A program made the position numbers and the translations under genes. From Streptomyces coeruleorubidus (GTDB lineage Bacteria > Actinomycetota > Actinomycetes > Streptomycetales > Streptomycetaceae): a DNA stretch of 64,000 nucleotides. Numbering within the stretch: the first letter of the stretch is position 1; every line of letters starts with the position of its first letter. The stretch covers positions 434,001-498,000 of the forward strand of contig NZ_CP023694.1 of NCBI RefSeq assembly GCF_008705135.1. The letters run 5' to 3'. Shown here one piece after another: positions 1 through 7,937 of the stretch. The notes under the pieces are model-generated. The model had not been told where the DNA came from. It was given only the letters and a program-made list of their open reading frames with translations, and did no database searches.

Positions 1-1173
1 CGGGTAGGCGAGGAGCCGCGCGTCCGGGTACTTGTCGTCGAAGGGGACGCGTTCCACGCCCGTCCACGCGCTGTCGTCGAATCCGGGTGCCGTCCAGCCG
101 GGCAGCTCCCTGCGGGCGTCGTAGGTCTGGCCGTCGTAGATGTCGTCGGCGCGGCAGGGGCCGGTGTCCGTGGCCTTCCAGCTCCCGTCCGGCTCGGTGA
201 CGACGGTCTGTGACGTGCCGTCGGTGTACCGGATCAGCAGCTTCGCCTTCACCGCCAGCGCGTTGCCGTCCTCCGAGTAGTACGTGCTGCCCTCGGAGAC
301 CCGGCCGTTGTACCAGCCGTTGCCCAGGACGAAGGCGAGGGTGACCGTCCGCTGTCCTGTGACGAGGCCCGTGACGTCGTACGTCAGGTAGTTGACTCGC
401 GCGTCGTAGTTCGTCCAGCCCGGGGGCAGCAGTTCGACCGTGGCGCCGTCGTCCTGGGCAACGGTGACGTGCCGGCCGTTGACGTGGGCGTCGTAGACGC
501 CGAGGGCCGACACGTACAGCCGCGCCTCGCGCACCTGTCGCCGGCCGCCGGTCCTGAGGGGTGTCTCGTTCCGCAGCATGGGTGCGCCGGCCGAGCCGGG
601 GGCTTTCCCCCTCATGCCGATCCATTGCGCGCCGTCCCATCCGGACACGCCGTCGGTGCTCATCAGGCCGGTCTCGAAGGTGGACGGGAACGCGACCCCG
701 ACCGGGCGGTCCTCGGTGTCCCAGACGGTGACGGTCCAGTGGTAGCGGGTCGAGGCGCTGAGCGGCTCGCCCTCGTAGCGGACGGCGACGGAATCGGAGG
801 ACCGGACCCGCCCGCTGTCCCAGACGTCCGCGCGGGTAGTGGAGAGCTTGTCGGACGAGGTGGCCACGAGGATCCGGTACGACCCCTGGCTCCGGCCGCG
901 GGTCGCCGACCGCATGCGCCACCCGAAGCGCGGCCTGTTCGCGTCCATGCCGAGCGGGTCGGTGCGGTGTTCGACGGTCAGTCCCCACACCGCGCCGCCT
1001 TCCGGAGCACGCGAAACGCCTTCCGGAGCGCGGGACGACTCCGCCGCGGCGCTCGTACCGCCTCCCGTGGCGCCGGCGCCTACCGGCACGGCACCGGCCG
1101 TCGCGGCGAGCACGGTCCGACGACGCACCGACGTGCTGTGCGCGCGGGGAGGACTGCCCTCTTCATGCCTCAC
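1..1173 (-). CDS. alpha-L-rhamnosidase, GH78 family, N-terminal part (runs off the window)
   Basis: The reverse strand reads open for 391 codons from a GTG at 1173 to the window edge, so only the N-terminus is present. A Tat-like signal begins near residue 16 (VRRRTVLAATAGAV), then a low-complexity Ala/Gly/Ser stretch, then WGLTVEHRTDPLGMD and RPRFGWRM, which is how GH78 alpha-L-rhamnosidases begin. An Ig-like domain (about residues 60-150) and the start of the carbohydrate-binding N-domain (VSALGVYDAHVNGRHV) follow. Family members remove terminal rhamnose from plant or microbial glycosides; the Tat signal suggests export. The catalytic (alpha/alpha)6 barrel lies outside the window. A purine-rich GGGAAG precedes the GTG, but a later GTG at the VRRR residues is possible. 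A LacI-type operator lies 28 bp upstream. Confidence 0.85.
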   Translation of the reverse strand, partial: MRHEEGSPPRAHSTSVRRRTVLAATAGAVPVGAGATGGGTSAAAESSRAPEGVSRAPEGGAVWGLTVEHRTDPLGMDANRPRFGWRMRSATRGRSQGSYRILVATSSDKLSTTRADVWDSGRVRSSDSVAVRYEGEPLSASTRYHWTVTVWDTEDRPVGVAFPSTFETGLMSTDGVSGWDGAQWIGMRGKAPGSAGAPMLRNETPLRTGGRRQVREARLYVSALGVYDAHVNGRHVTVAQDDGATVELLPPGWTNYDARVNYLTYDVTGLVTGQRTVTLAFVLGNGWYNGRVSEGSTYYSEDGNALAVKAKLLIRYTDGTSQTVVTEPDGSWKATDTGPCRADDIYDGQTYDARRELPGWTAPGFDDSAWTGVERVPFDDKYPDARLLAYP

Positions 1174-1200
1174 GCCTGCTTCCCATCGATTCAGGAATCG

Positions 1201-1224
1201 CCTTTGGGTAACGTTTCCCAAAGG
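1201..1224. promoter_or_regulatory. LacI-family-like operator upstream of the rhamnosidase
   Basis: Perfect 8-bp arms CCTTTGGG and CCCAAAGG surround a central AACGTT in a 24-bp near-perfect palindrome. A symmetric AACGTT/ACGT core is typical of LacI-family carbohydrate repressors. It lies 28 bp upstream of the rhamnosidase start, so substrate-induced derepression is likely. No LacI gene is visible in the window. Confidence 0.6.
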
Positions 1225-1297
1225 GTGCGGCCAGACGCTAGAGAGTGGCCTGAGCGAGGTCAAGAGGCCCGGCACGCTCCGGGCCGCGCAGGTGAAT

Positions 1298-1313
1298 CGG
1301 ATTGCCTTATCCA
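1298..1313. promoter_or_regulatory. operator-like dyad, copy 1 (CGGAT-N6-ATCC)
   Basis: CGGATTGCCTTATCCA has the same architecture as the perfect dyad 43 bp downstream at 1341-1356. The paired copies point to a regulator, probably of the TetR type, controlling the SDR that starts at 1413. Confidence 0.4.
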
Positions 1314-1340
1314 GTTGCGTGTTACGGTAGACCCGTCAAC

Positions 1341-1356
1341 CGGATAGGGCTATCCG
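1341..1356. promoter_or_regulatory. operator-like dyad, copy 2 (CGGATAG-GG-CTATCCG)
   Basis: Perfect 7-bp inverted arms with a 2-nt centre, about 57 bp upstream of the SDR remnant start. With the related copy at 1298 it looks like a two-site operator whose regulator gene is absent here. Confidence 0.45.
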
Positions 1357-1412
1357 CATTGCGAACTGGTCCCTGCCCGCCTTCCGGACCAAGGTCTTAC
1401 GAAAGGATCGCC

Positions 1413-1706
1413 GTGCCCAGCATCGCCATCGTCGGAGCCGGCCCCCGGCTGGGCCTGGCCGTCGCCCGCACCTTCGGCTCCCACGGCTTCGACGTCGCCC
1501 TGATCTCCCGCAGCCGCGACAAGCTCCACGACCTCGTCGGCGAACTCACCACCGAGGAGATCACCGCCGCCGCGTTCCCCGCGGACGTACTCGACCTGCC
1601 CTCCTTCTACGGTCGGCCGACGGCCACGGCAGACCAGATCTCGCCCCTCTACTGGGACCTGCACACCACACACCGCGACAAGGCCGAGCGGATCTTCCGG
1701 GGCTGA
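1413..1706 (+). pseudogene. short-chain dehydrogenase, internally deleted remnant
   Basis: GTG at 1413 follows a good GAAAGGA site. The first 65 or so residues are a normal SDR N-terminus, with the nucleotide-binding motif GAGPRLGLAVAR and strand 2 ending VALISRSRDKL. The reading then jumps at about residue 65 to YGRPTATADQISPLYWDL and a C-terminal tail typical of this SDR group. The product is 97 residues where about 235-240 are usual. The active-site Ser-Tyr-Lys segment is missing, so the protein cannot be a working reductase. The frame is kept, which indicates an in-frame internal deletion of roughly 140 codons. Two operator-like dyads survive upstream. Confidence 0.75.
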
Positions 1707-1791
1707 CAGTGCGACCCCACGAGGGTCGGCGACCACCGGACTAGGTCTTTTGTGCCCGGTCCACTCGGCCCGAGGTCCGATCCGCCGCTCC

Positions 1792-2442
1792 ATGACAACA
1801 ACTAGCGTCCCACTCATGCGCTTAGGACTACTTGGCACCGGCAACGTCGCCCGAGCACTGGCCCACGGCTGGAGCGCCGCAGGGCACGACGTGCTCCTCG
1901 GCTCACGCCGACCCGAGGAACGGGCGGACCTCGGTCTCCCCGTGGCGAGCCTGAAGGACACAGCCGCTCACGCGGAGGTCCTCGTCAACGCCACCCCGGG
2001 AACCGTCTCCGTGGAACTCCTGCACTCCATCGGGGCAGCCGCACTGGCCGGCACCCTGCTGATCGATGTCGGGGTCGGCCTCTCCGACGACTTCTCCGAG
2101 CTCTCGCACCCCAACAGCAGCCTGGGGGAACAGATCCAGGAAGCCTTCCCCCTGACCCCCGTCGTGAAGACGCTGTGCACCATGGACTCCACGGTGATGG
2201 TCGCCCCGGGCGATCTGGACGGCCCGAGCACCGTCTTCCTCTCCGGCGACGACGCCGAAGCCAAACGGACCACCGGCCGGCTGCTCACCGATCTCGGCTG
2301 GCCCCCGTCGTCCCAGCTCGACATCGGCGGCATCACCACAGCACGCGGACAGGAGCATTTCGCCCTGCTGTTCATGGGCATCGCGGGCGGACTGGGTTCT
2401 CATACGTTCAACATCAACGTCGTCGCCCGCCCCTCCGCCTGA
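1792..2442 (+). CDS. NAD(P)-binding oxidoreductase, F420-dependent NADP reductase-like
   Basis: A 216-residue protein with a Rossmann motif close to its N-terminus (RLGLLGTGNVARALA) followed by LLGSRRPEE, the phosphate-binding arginine pattern seen in F420H2:NADP oxidoreductase-like and pyrroline-carboxylate-reductase-like proteins. The middle (VLVNATPGTVSVELL) and the C-terminal helical part fit this superfamily. The family transfers hydride between F420 or a substrate and NADP; the actual substrate cannot be read. ATG 1792 adds eight residues before an in-frame ATG at 1816, and neither has a clear ribosome site. It stands alone between the SDR remnant and the convergent TetR gene. Confidence 0.7.
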   Translation: MTTTSVPLMRLGLLGTGNVARALAHGWSAAGHDVLLGSRRPEERADLGLPVASLKDTAAHAEVLVNATPGTVSVELLHSIGAAALAGTLLIDVGVGLSDDFSELSHPNSSLGEQIQEAFPLTPVVKTLCTMDSTVMVAPGDLDGPSTVFLSGDDAEAKRTTGRLLTDLGWPPSSQLDIGGITTARGQEHFALLFMGIAGGLGSHTFNINVVARPSA

Positions 2443-2457
2443 CAGGTCGCGGCAACG

Positions 2458-3159
2458 TCAGCCGTCCCCGGCGGGGCGCTCCCCGTCCCCGCCCCCGGCC
2501 GTCCCGTCGTCCTCTGCCGGCCCCGGGCCCAGCAGGACCTCGATGCCCGCGCGCAGGTACCGCTCCAGCGTGGCGTCGGGCGTCGAGACCAGGGCGGGTG
2601 GGCGGATCTCGGTGCGCATCAGGCTCGTGCCGAGCATCCAGGCGGCGAGGAGTTCCGCCCGCAGGTCGGCGTCAGGGCCGCCGATGCGGGCGGCCAGGCG
2701 GTGGGAGAACACCTCCGTGAAGTCCGCTCGCAGTCGCGCCACCGCCTCGTCCCGGCCGGAGGACCGCAGCACGGAGAGCACCGGGTGCGGGAAGCCGCCC
2801 TCCCTCGGCTGCCCCATGAGCAGCGCGCAGAACCAGTCGGGGATCGCCTCGACCGGCTCGTCCAGCAGCGGCTCGAATATCTTGCGGCTGCCCGAAACGT
2901 CGTTGAACAGCGCTTCTTTCGAGCCGAAGTAGCGGTAGACGAGGGCAGCGTCCACGCCCACGTCGCCCGCGATGTCGCGCACGCTCGTGCCTTCGTATCC
3001 GTACTTGCCGAAGCGGAAGGCCGCGGCGGCCCGCAGCGCCGTACGCGTCGCCGAGGCCGAGCGTTTGTGGGCGGGCCTGCCGGCCACCGCCTTCGCCGTC
3101 TCGCCGTTCTGTACTCCGGTCACGTACCGCACCTCCGTGGTCCACGGCGCTTCCGCCAT
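2458..3159 (-). CDS. TetR/AcrR family transcriptional regulator
   Basis: The 233-residue product has a TetR N-terminal helix-turn-helix at about residues 38-85 (EGTSVRDIAGDVGVDAALVYRYFGSKEALF) and a variable helical ligand domain with a tetracyclin-repressor-like C-terminus. ATG 3159 is used; an in-frame GTG at 3123 would remove a 12-residue N-terminal extension. It is transcribed divergently from the UDP-glucose dehydrogenase / glycosyltransferase / MFS genes. Two inverted repeats in the shared 252-bp gap make it the likely repressor of that cassette and of itself. The ligand is unknown; TetR proteins beside exporters usually bind the exported compound. Confidence 0.85.
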   Translation of the reverse strand: MAEAPWTTEVRYVTGVQNGETAKAVAGRPAHKRSASATRTALRAAAAFRFGKYGYEGTSVRDIAGDVGVDAALVYRYFGSKEALFNDVSGSRKIFEPLLDEPVEAIPDWFCALLMGQPREGGFPHPVLSVLRSSGRDEAVARLRADFTEVFSHRLAARIGGPDADLRAELLAAWMLGTSLMRTEIRPPALVSTPDATLERYLRAGIEVLLGPGPAEDDGTAGGGDGERPAGDG

Positions 3160-3179
3160 CCGCCCATGTTCCAGTGTGC

Positions 3180-3200
3180 GGTGACTGTCTCAAAGTCACC
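3180..3200. promoter_or_regulatory. operator-like inverted repeat in the TetR/ugd divergent region
   Basis: GGTGACT and AGTCACC arms flank a 7-nt centre just upstream of the TetR start. The half-site TGACT recurs in the larger dyad at 3250-3279, as expected for a repressor binding both promoters. Confidence 0.5.
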
Positions 3201-3249
3201 GACCCATGTCATCAACCGTTGACTTGCGTTCTCGCCGCATGCGATACCT

Positions 3250-3279
3250 GACTCAGGTCAACGATTGGTGACTTGAGTC
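3250..3279. promoter_or_regulatory. TetR-type operator dyad upstream of ugd
   Basis: Arms GACTCAGGTCA and TGACTTGAGTC (one mismatch) form a 30-bp inverted repeat centred about 147 bp upstream of the ugd start. It is the strongest dyad between the divergent genes. Confidence 0.6.
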
Positions 3280-3411
3280 CTCGCTCCGCCCGGGCCGTAC
3301 GACGGAGTCGGCCCTTCCAGGTCCGCCCGCACGACGTGATCGAGCGCGCCCTCGCGCGCCTCTCGACCGTCGGACGCGGGCACCCCCACCGACGGGAAAA
3401 GGTGATCTTCT

Positions 3412-4734
3412 GTGCCTGCTCGACGCGTCGCCGTGATCGGAACCGGCTACGTCGGACTCACAACCGGCGCCTGCCTGGCCTCTCTTGGGCACTCCGTGGT
3501 GTGCGCGGACGCCGACCCGCACAAGGTCGAGCGGCTGCGCGAGGCCCGGGTGGACATCCTGGAGCCTGGTTTGCAGGAGACCGTCCGGGACGCCCTGGAC
3601 GCGGCCCGGCTCGACTTCACCGGCGACACCGGGGCCGCCGTCGCCGAGGCCGACGTCGTGTTCCTGTGCCTGCCCACGCCCATGGGGGCGGGCGGTGCGG
3701 CCGACCTCGCCGCCGTGGAGGCGGTGGCCGCGCAGATCCGGGAGGTACTGCCGCCCGGCTGTGTCGTCGTCAACAAGTCGACCGTGCCCGTCGGGACGTG
3801 CGAGCGCGTCGCCGCGCTGCTCGGCCGGGACGACGTGGTCGTGGTGAGCAACCCGGAGTTCCTGCGCGAGGGCCACGCCGTCCACGACTTCCTGCACCCC
3901 GACCGGATCGTCATCGGCGCCGCCGACCGGGACGCCTCCCGGCGCGTGGCCGACCTGTACGCCGGACTGGACGCGCCGCTGGTGCTCACGGACCCCGCCA
4001 GCGCCGAACTGACCAAGTACGCGGCGAACTTCTTCCTCGCGATGAAGCTGTCCTTCGCCAACAACCTCGCCACCGTCTGCGAACGCTTCGGCGCCGACAT
4101 CAACGATGTCACCGAGGGCATCGGCCGGGACCCGCGCGTCGGCTCCGCGTTCCTGCGGCCCGGACCCGGCTGGGGCGGCTCCTGTCTGCCCAAGGACACT
4201 CACGCCCTGCTGACCGTCTGCGAACTGGCCGGGGTCGACTTCCCCCTGCTGCGCGCCACCATCGAGACCAACGTCACCCACCAGCAGCAGCTCGTCGATC
4301 GGGTCGCCGCGTCCTGCGGCCGCGGCGCGGACGGCTCGCTGCACGGCGTACGACTCGGCCTGTACGGACTGACCTTCAAGGCCGGCACCTCCGATCTGCG
4401 CGACTCCCCCGCCCTCTCCGTCGCCCGGTTGCTGCGCGAGCGCGGCGCCGAACTCACCGCGTACGACCCGGCGTTGCGTGAGCAGCGGCCCGACCTGAGT
4501 GATCTGGTCGACCTCGCCGACGATCCGGTGCGGGCGGCGGAGGGTGCGGCCGCCTGTCTCGTCCTCACCGAGTGGCCGGAGCTGCGCGACCTCGACTGGG
4601 CGGCGATCGCCGCGCGCATGGCCGGCCGGGAGGTCCACGACTTCCGCAACCTGCTGGACTCGGACCGGCTCGCCCGGGCCGGGCTGAGCTGGCAGGGCAT
4701 CGGGCGCGCGGAGTCACCGGCGCGGGTGGCGTGA
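3412..4734 (+). CDS. ugd: UDP-glucose 6-dehydrogenase
   Basis: This cytosolic enzyme oxidises UDP-glucose twice with NAD+ to give UDP-glucuronate. The 440-residue length is normal. The NAD motif GTGYVG is at residues 10-15, the substrate clamp LREGHAVHDF near 151-160, the TKYAANFFLA helix near 201-210, and the catalytic cysteine is C258 in GWGGSC. The C-terminal UDP-binding domain contains TFKAGTSDLRDSPA. GTG 3412 follows AAAAGGTGA. The gene heads a cassette with a GT1 glycosyltransferase (78 bp downstream) and a DHA2 exporter, divergent from TetR. This suggests the UDP-glucuronate feeds a dedicated glycosylation rather than general wall synthesis. Confidence 0.92.
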   Translation: MPARRVAVIGTGYVGLTTGACLASLGHSVVCADADPHKVERLREARVDILEPGLQETVRDALDAARLDFTGDTGAAVAEADVVFLCLPTPMGAGGAADLAAVEAVAAQIREVLPPGCVVVNKSTVPVGTCERVAALLGRDDVVVVSNPEFLREGHAVHDFLHPDRIVIGAADRDASRRVADLYAGLDAPLVLTDPASAELTKYAANFFLAMKLSFANNLATVCERFGADINDVTEGIGRDPRVGSAFLRPGPGWGGSCLPKDTHALLTVCELAGVDFPLLRATIETNVTHQQQLVDRVAASCGRGADGSLHGVRLGLYGLTFKAGTSDLRDSPALSVARLLRERGAELTAYDPALREQRPDLSDLVDLADDPVRAAEGAAACLVLTEWPELRDLDWAAIAARMAGREVHDFRNLLDSDRLARAGLSWQGIGRAESPARVA

Positions 4735-4812
4735 CATCGGGTCCGGTCCGTCCCCGGCTCCTCCCTCTCCCTTCCTCCCTCCGGAGAAGAATCCAAGAGA
4801 AAGGCTCACCCC

Positions 4813-6021
4813 ATGCGGGTTCTGTGCACCACGCTCGGCAGTCCCTCCCACGGGCGTGCCCAGCTGCCCCTGCTGCGCGCCCTCGCCGAGGCCGGGCATC
4901 AGGTGCTGGTGGTCACCACCGAGGCGCTCGTCCCCGTCTTCCGTGACGACGACGTACAAGTGAGGCCCGTTTTACCGGAGTTCGATCCGCTCGCCGCGAT
5001 GGGCCCGTATCTCGCGGAGCTCCAGGACACCCCCGACCTGACGGAGCCGACGAACGCGCTGACCCGGCTGCTGATGCGCAACGTGGCCGGGCCGGGAGTC
5101 AAGCCGCACCTGGACGTCCTGCTTCCTCTCGCCCGGGGCTTCCGGCCCGATCTGATCCTGCGGGACGGTATGGACATGGGCGCGGTGCTCACCGCCGAAC
5201 TGCTCGGCGTGCCGCAATTGCCGACGCCTTCCGGGTTCAGCAACGTCCTGGACCCCGTCGAGGTGCTGCCACAGCTGAACGAGCGGCGCACGGAACTGGG
5301 ACTGCCCGTGGGGGACGACCCGCTGTCCGTCGTACCGTACGGCCGCGTCGACTACGTGCCGCCGGCCTTCTCCTTCGCCCGGCACCTGCCCAGGACGTGG
5401 GCCTACCGGCAGACGGTGGACGTCGAGCGCGGCGGGGTGCTGCCGGAGTGGGCCGCCGGACTGCCCACGGACCGGCCGCTGGTGTACGCCGCGATCGGTA
5501 CCGCCCTGCCGCAGATGCGTGAGCGCGTGGCGGACGGGCACACGCCTCTGCCGGTGAAGCTGCCGGACAGCACCGAGAGTCTGCGCGCGATCGTGGGGGC
5601 GGCGGCCGAGCTGGACGACTGCACGGTGGTCGTGTCGACGTCCGGGGTGCCGGTGGACACCGAGGGCCTGCCCGGGCACGTCCATGTCACCGAGCGGGTG
5701 CCCCAGCCGCTGCTGCTGGAGTCCGTCGACCTGTTCGTCACCCACGGCGGCTTCAACAGCATCCGCGAGGCCATGCGCACCGGCACGCCGATGGCGGTCC
5801 TGCCGCACTTCGGGGACCAGCCGGCCAACGCGGAGCGGGTGGAGAAGCTGGGCCTGGGCCGTCACATCGCGGACCGCAGCGCGGCCGGCATCGCCGACGT
5901 GTGCCGCAGACTCCTCGCCGATCCCGGGCCCCGGGCGCGGGCCCGGTCGGCCCGGCTGGCGATGCTGACGCTGCCGGAGATCGGCCAGGCGGTCGGCGAC
6001 CTGGCCGGTATCGCCGGCTAG
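4813..6021 (+). CDS. MGT-family (GT1) glycosyltransferase
   Basis: The 402-residue GT-B enzyme has an N-terminal acceptor domain (MRVLCTTLGSPSHGRAQLPL, then LAEAGHQVLVVT) and a C-terminal nucleotide-sugar domain. The C-terminal motif HGGFNSIREAMRTGTPMAVLPHFGDQPANA matches macrolide/flavonoid-type GT1 enzymes in its first 20 residues and beyond. Such enzymes transfer a sugar from UDP- or dTDP-sugars to small lipophilic acceptors. AGAAAGG lies 11 bp before ATG 4813. Placed between UDP-glucose dehydrogenase and an exporter, it may use UDP-glucuronate as donor. The acceptor is unknown and could be the host's own metabolite or an incoming drug. Confidence 0.85.
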   Translation: MRVLCTTLGSPSHGRAQLPLLRALAEAGHQVLVVTTEALVPVFRDDDVQVRPVLPEFDPLAAMGPYLAELQDTPDLTEPTNALTRLLMRNVAGPGVKPHLDVLLPLARGFRPDLILRDGMDMGAVLTAELLGVPQLPTPSGFSNVLDPVEVLPQLNERRTELGLPVGDDPLSVVPYGRVDYVPPAFSFARHLPRTWAYRQTVDVERGGVLPEWAAGLPTDRPLVYAAIGTALPQMRERVADGHTPLPVKLPDSTESLRAIVGAAAELDDCTVVVSTSGVPVDTEGLPGHVHVTERVPQPLLLESVDLFVTHGGFNSIREAMRTGTPMAVLPHFGDQPANAERVEKLGLGRHIADRSAAGIADVCRRLLADPGPRARARSARLAMLTLPEIGQAVGDLAGIAG

Positions 6022-6130
6022 CCGCCCCTGCCCCCGGCGCGGGCCCCCTGCCCCCGGCGCGGGCCGTTCCGGAGCCCCGGGGCGGCCCGCGCCCGCGCGC
6101 CGTACCCGCCCCCACCCCCGAGGACGACAC

Positions 6131-7747
6131 GTGACCTTCTCCGACACCCAAGAACAGGGCGCGGCCGGGGACATGCCCCCGCGGCTCAGTCACCGGCAGA
6201 TCACCACCGTCATGTCCGGGCTGGTGCTCGGCATGTTCCTGGGGGCGCTGGACCAGACGGTGGTCTCGTCCGCGCTGCGGACCATCGCCGACGACCTGCA
6301 CGGGCTGACCGCCCAGGCATGGGTGACCACCGCGTATCTCATCACCGCCACCATCGCGACGCCGCTGTACGGCAAGCTCTCCGACATCCACGGCCGCAGG
6401 CCCGTCTACCTCGCCGCGATCGCCCTGTTCACCGTCGGCTCGCTGCTGTGCGGATGCGCCACGTCGATCTACGAACTCGCGGTGTTCCGCGCCGTGCAGG
6501 GTCTCGGCGGCGGGGGGCTGATGTCGCTGTCGATGACGATCGTCGCCGACATCACCACTCCGCGCGAAAGGGGCCGTTACCAGGGCTACTTCATGGCCGT
6601 GTTCGGCGGCGCCAGCATCGTCGGCCCGCTGGTGGGCGGCGCCTTCGCGGACCGGGCCGACCTGCTCGGCATAGCGGGCTGGCGGTGGATCTTCCTGATC
6701 AACGTGCCGCTCGCCGCCGCGGCCGCGGTGGCGATCATGCGCGTGCTGCGCTTCCCGCACCGGCGGGTGCGGCACCGGATCGACTACGCCGGGGCGCTCG
6801 CCCTGGCCGTGGGGCTGGTGCCGCTGCTGACGGTCGCCGAGCAGGGCCGCGTCTGGGGGTGGGGCTCGTCCCGGGCCCTGTTGATGTACGCGATCGGCGT
6901 GGTGGGGCTGGCCGTGTTCCTCGTGGTGGAGCGGCGGTCGGGTGATGCCGCGCTGCTGCCGCCAGACCTGTTCCGCATCCGGACCTTCCGGCTGGGGGTC
7001 GGGCTGCACTTCGTCGTCGGTATCGGCATGTTCGGCGCGATGACGACGCTGCCGCTCTATCTCCAGCTCGTCCGTGGCATGAGTCCCATCGCGGCCGGAC
7101 TGGCCACCTTGCCCACGGTCGCCGCGAACCTCGCGGTGACGCTGCTGACGGGCCGGATGATCGCCCGGACCGGCCGGTTCAAGGTCCATCTCGTCGCCGG
7201 TGTCGGCTCGTTCACCGCCGCGATGCTCGTGTTCGCCACGCTGCGCGTGGACAGCCCGCTGTGGCACGCGGCGCTCGGCATGGCCCTGATGGGCGCGGGA
7301 CTCGGTGCGTCGATGCAGACGCTCACCACGCTCGCGCAGTGCGAAGTGCCCCGTACGGACATGGGCGCGGCGACGGCGTCCGTCAACTTCTTCCGCTCCA
7401 ACGGCGGCACGGTCGGTACCGCGGCGTTCCTGTCGATCCTGTTCACGACGGCGGCCGGCAGCATCGCCGAGCGACTGGCCGAGGCCCGCCACGACCCGGC
7501 CTACCGCCGTCTTCTGGCCCAGCCCGACAACGCGCACGCCCTGACGGGCGTCCTCCGCCCCGGCGGCGGGGTCAACCTGGAGGACTCCGCCTTCCTGCGC
7601 ACCCTCGACCCGAGCGCGGCCCTGCCGTTCCTGGAGGGCTACGTCACCTCGATGCGCATCGTCTTCCTCACCGGCGCGGCGGTGTCCCTGGCCGCGTTCG
7701 CGCTGGCGGCCTGGCGGGTTCCCGACCTCACGCTCTCCGACGAGTAG
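6131..7747 (+). CDS. MFS drug exporter, DHA2 (EmrB/QacA) family
   Basis: A 538-residue membrane protein with about 14 predicted transmembrane segments, the DHA2 pattern. Motif C-like LDQTVVSSALRTIADDL is in TM1, motif A is GKLSDIHGRRPVYL in the TM2-3 loop, and a conserved arginine lies in TM4 (FRAVQGLGGGGLM). It should exchange protons for a hydrophobic or conjugated solute at the cell membrane. GTG 6131 lies 109 bp after the glycosyltransferase stop, across a C-rich spacer. It ends the ugd-GT-MFS cassette before a strong terminator. The natural reading is export of the glycosylated product or of the drug sensed by the TetR protein. Confidence 0.88.
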   Translation: MTFSDTQEQGAAGDMPPRLSHRQITTVMSGLVLGMFLGALDQTVVSSALRTIADDLHGLTAQAWVTTAYLITATIATPLYGKLSDIHGRRPVYLAAIALFTVGSLLCGCATSIYELAVFRAVQGLGGGGLMSLSMTIVADITTPRERGRYQGYFMAVFGGASIVGPLVGGAFADRADLLGIAGWRWIFLINVPLAAAAAVAIMRVLRFPHRRVRHRIDYAGALALAVGLVPLLTVAEQGRVWGWGSSRALLMYAIGVVGLAVFLVVERRSGDAALLPPDLFRIRTFRLGVGLHFVVGIGMFGAMTTLPLYLQLVRGMSPIAAGLATLPTVAANLAVTLLTGRMIARTGRFKVHLVAGVGSFTAAMLVFATLRVDSPLWHAALGMALMGAGLGASMQTLTTLAQCEVPRTDMGAATASVNFFRSNGGTVGTAAFLSILFTTAAGSIAERLAEARHDPAYRRLLAQPDNAHALTGVLRPGGGVNLEDSAFLRTLDPSAALPFLEGYVTSMRIVFLTGAAVSLAAFALAAWRVPDLTLSDE

Positions 7748-7766
7748 CGTCCGGAGAACGTCGTAG

Positions 7767-7798
7767 GACGAGGCCCCTTCTTGAGGAGGGGCCTCGTC
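7767..7798 (+). terminator. hairpin terminator after the MFS gene
   Basis: Perfect 11-bp arms GACGAGGCCCC and GGGGCCTCGTC enclose a 10-nt loop that can extend the stem. It lies 20 bp past the MFS stop and separates the cassette from the ABC exporter genes. There is no clean T-tract. Confidence 0.8.
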
Positions 7799-7937
7799 AT
7801 ACTTCCGGGGGACGGGCCGGCCCCCGCTCGCACTTTCGGCCGTCCCCGGAAACGGGCATGTGGAGGGACGCCCGGCGGATCACGGGCGCAGACGATGGAC
7901 GGGTCCCCGAAGCACAGTTCCCGTCAGGAGCCCCCTC

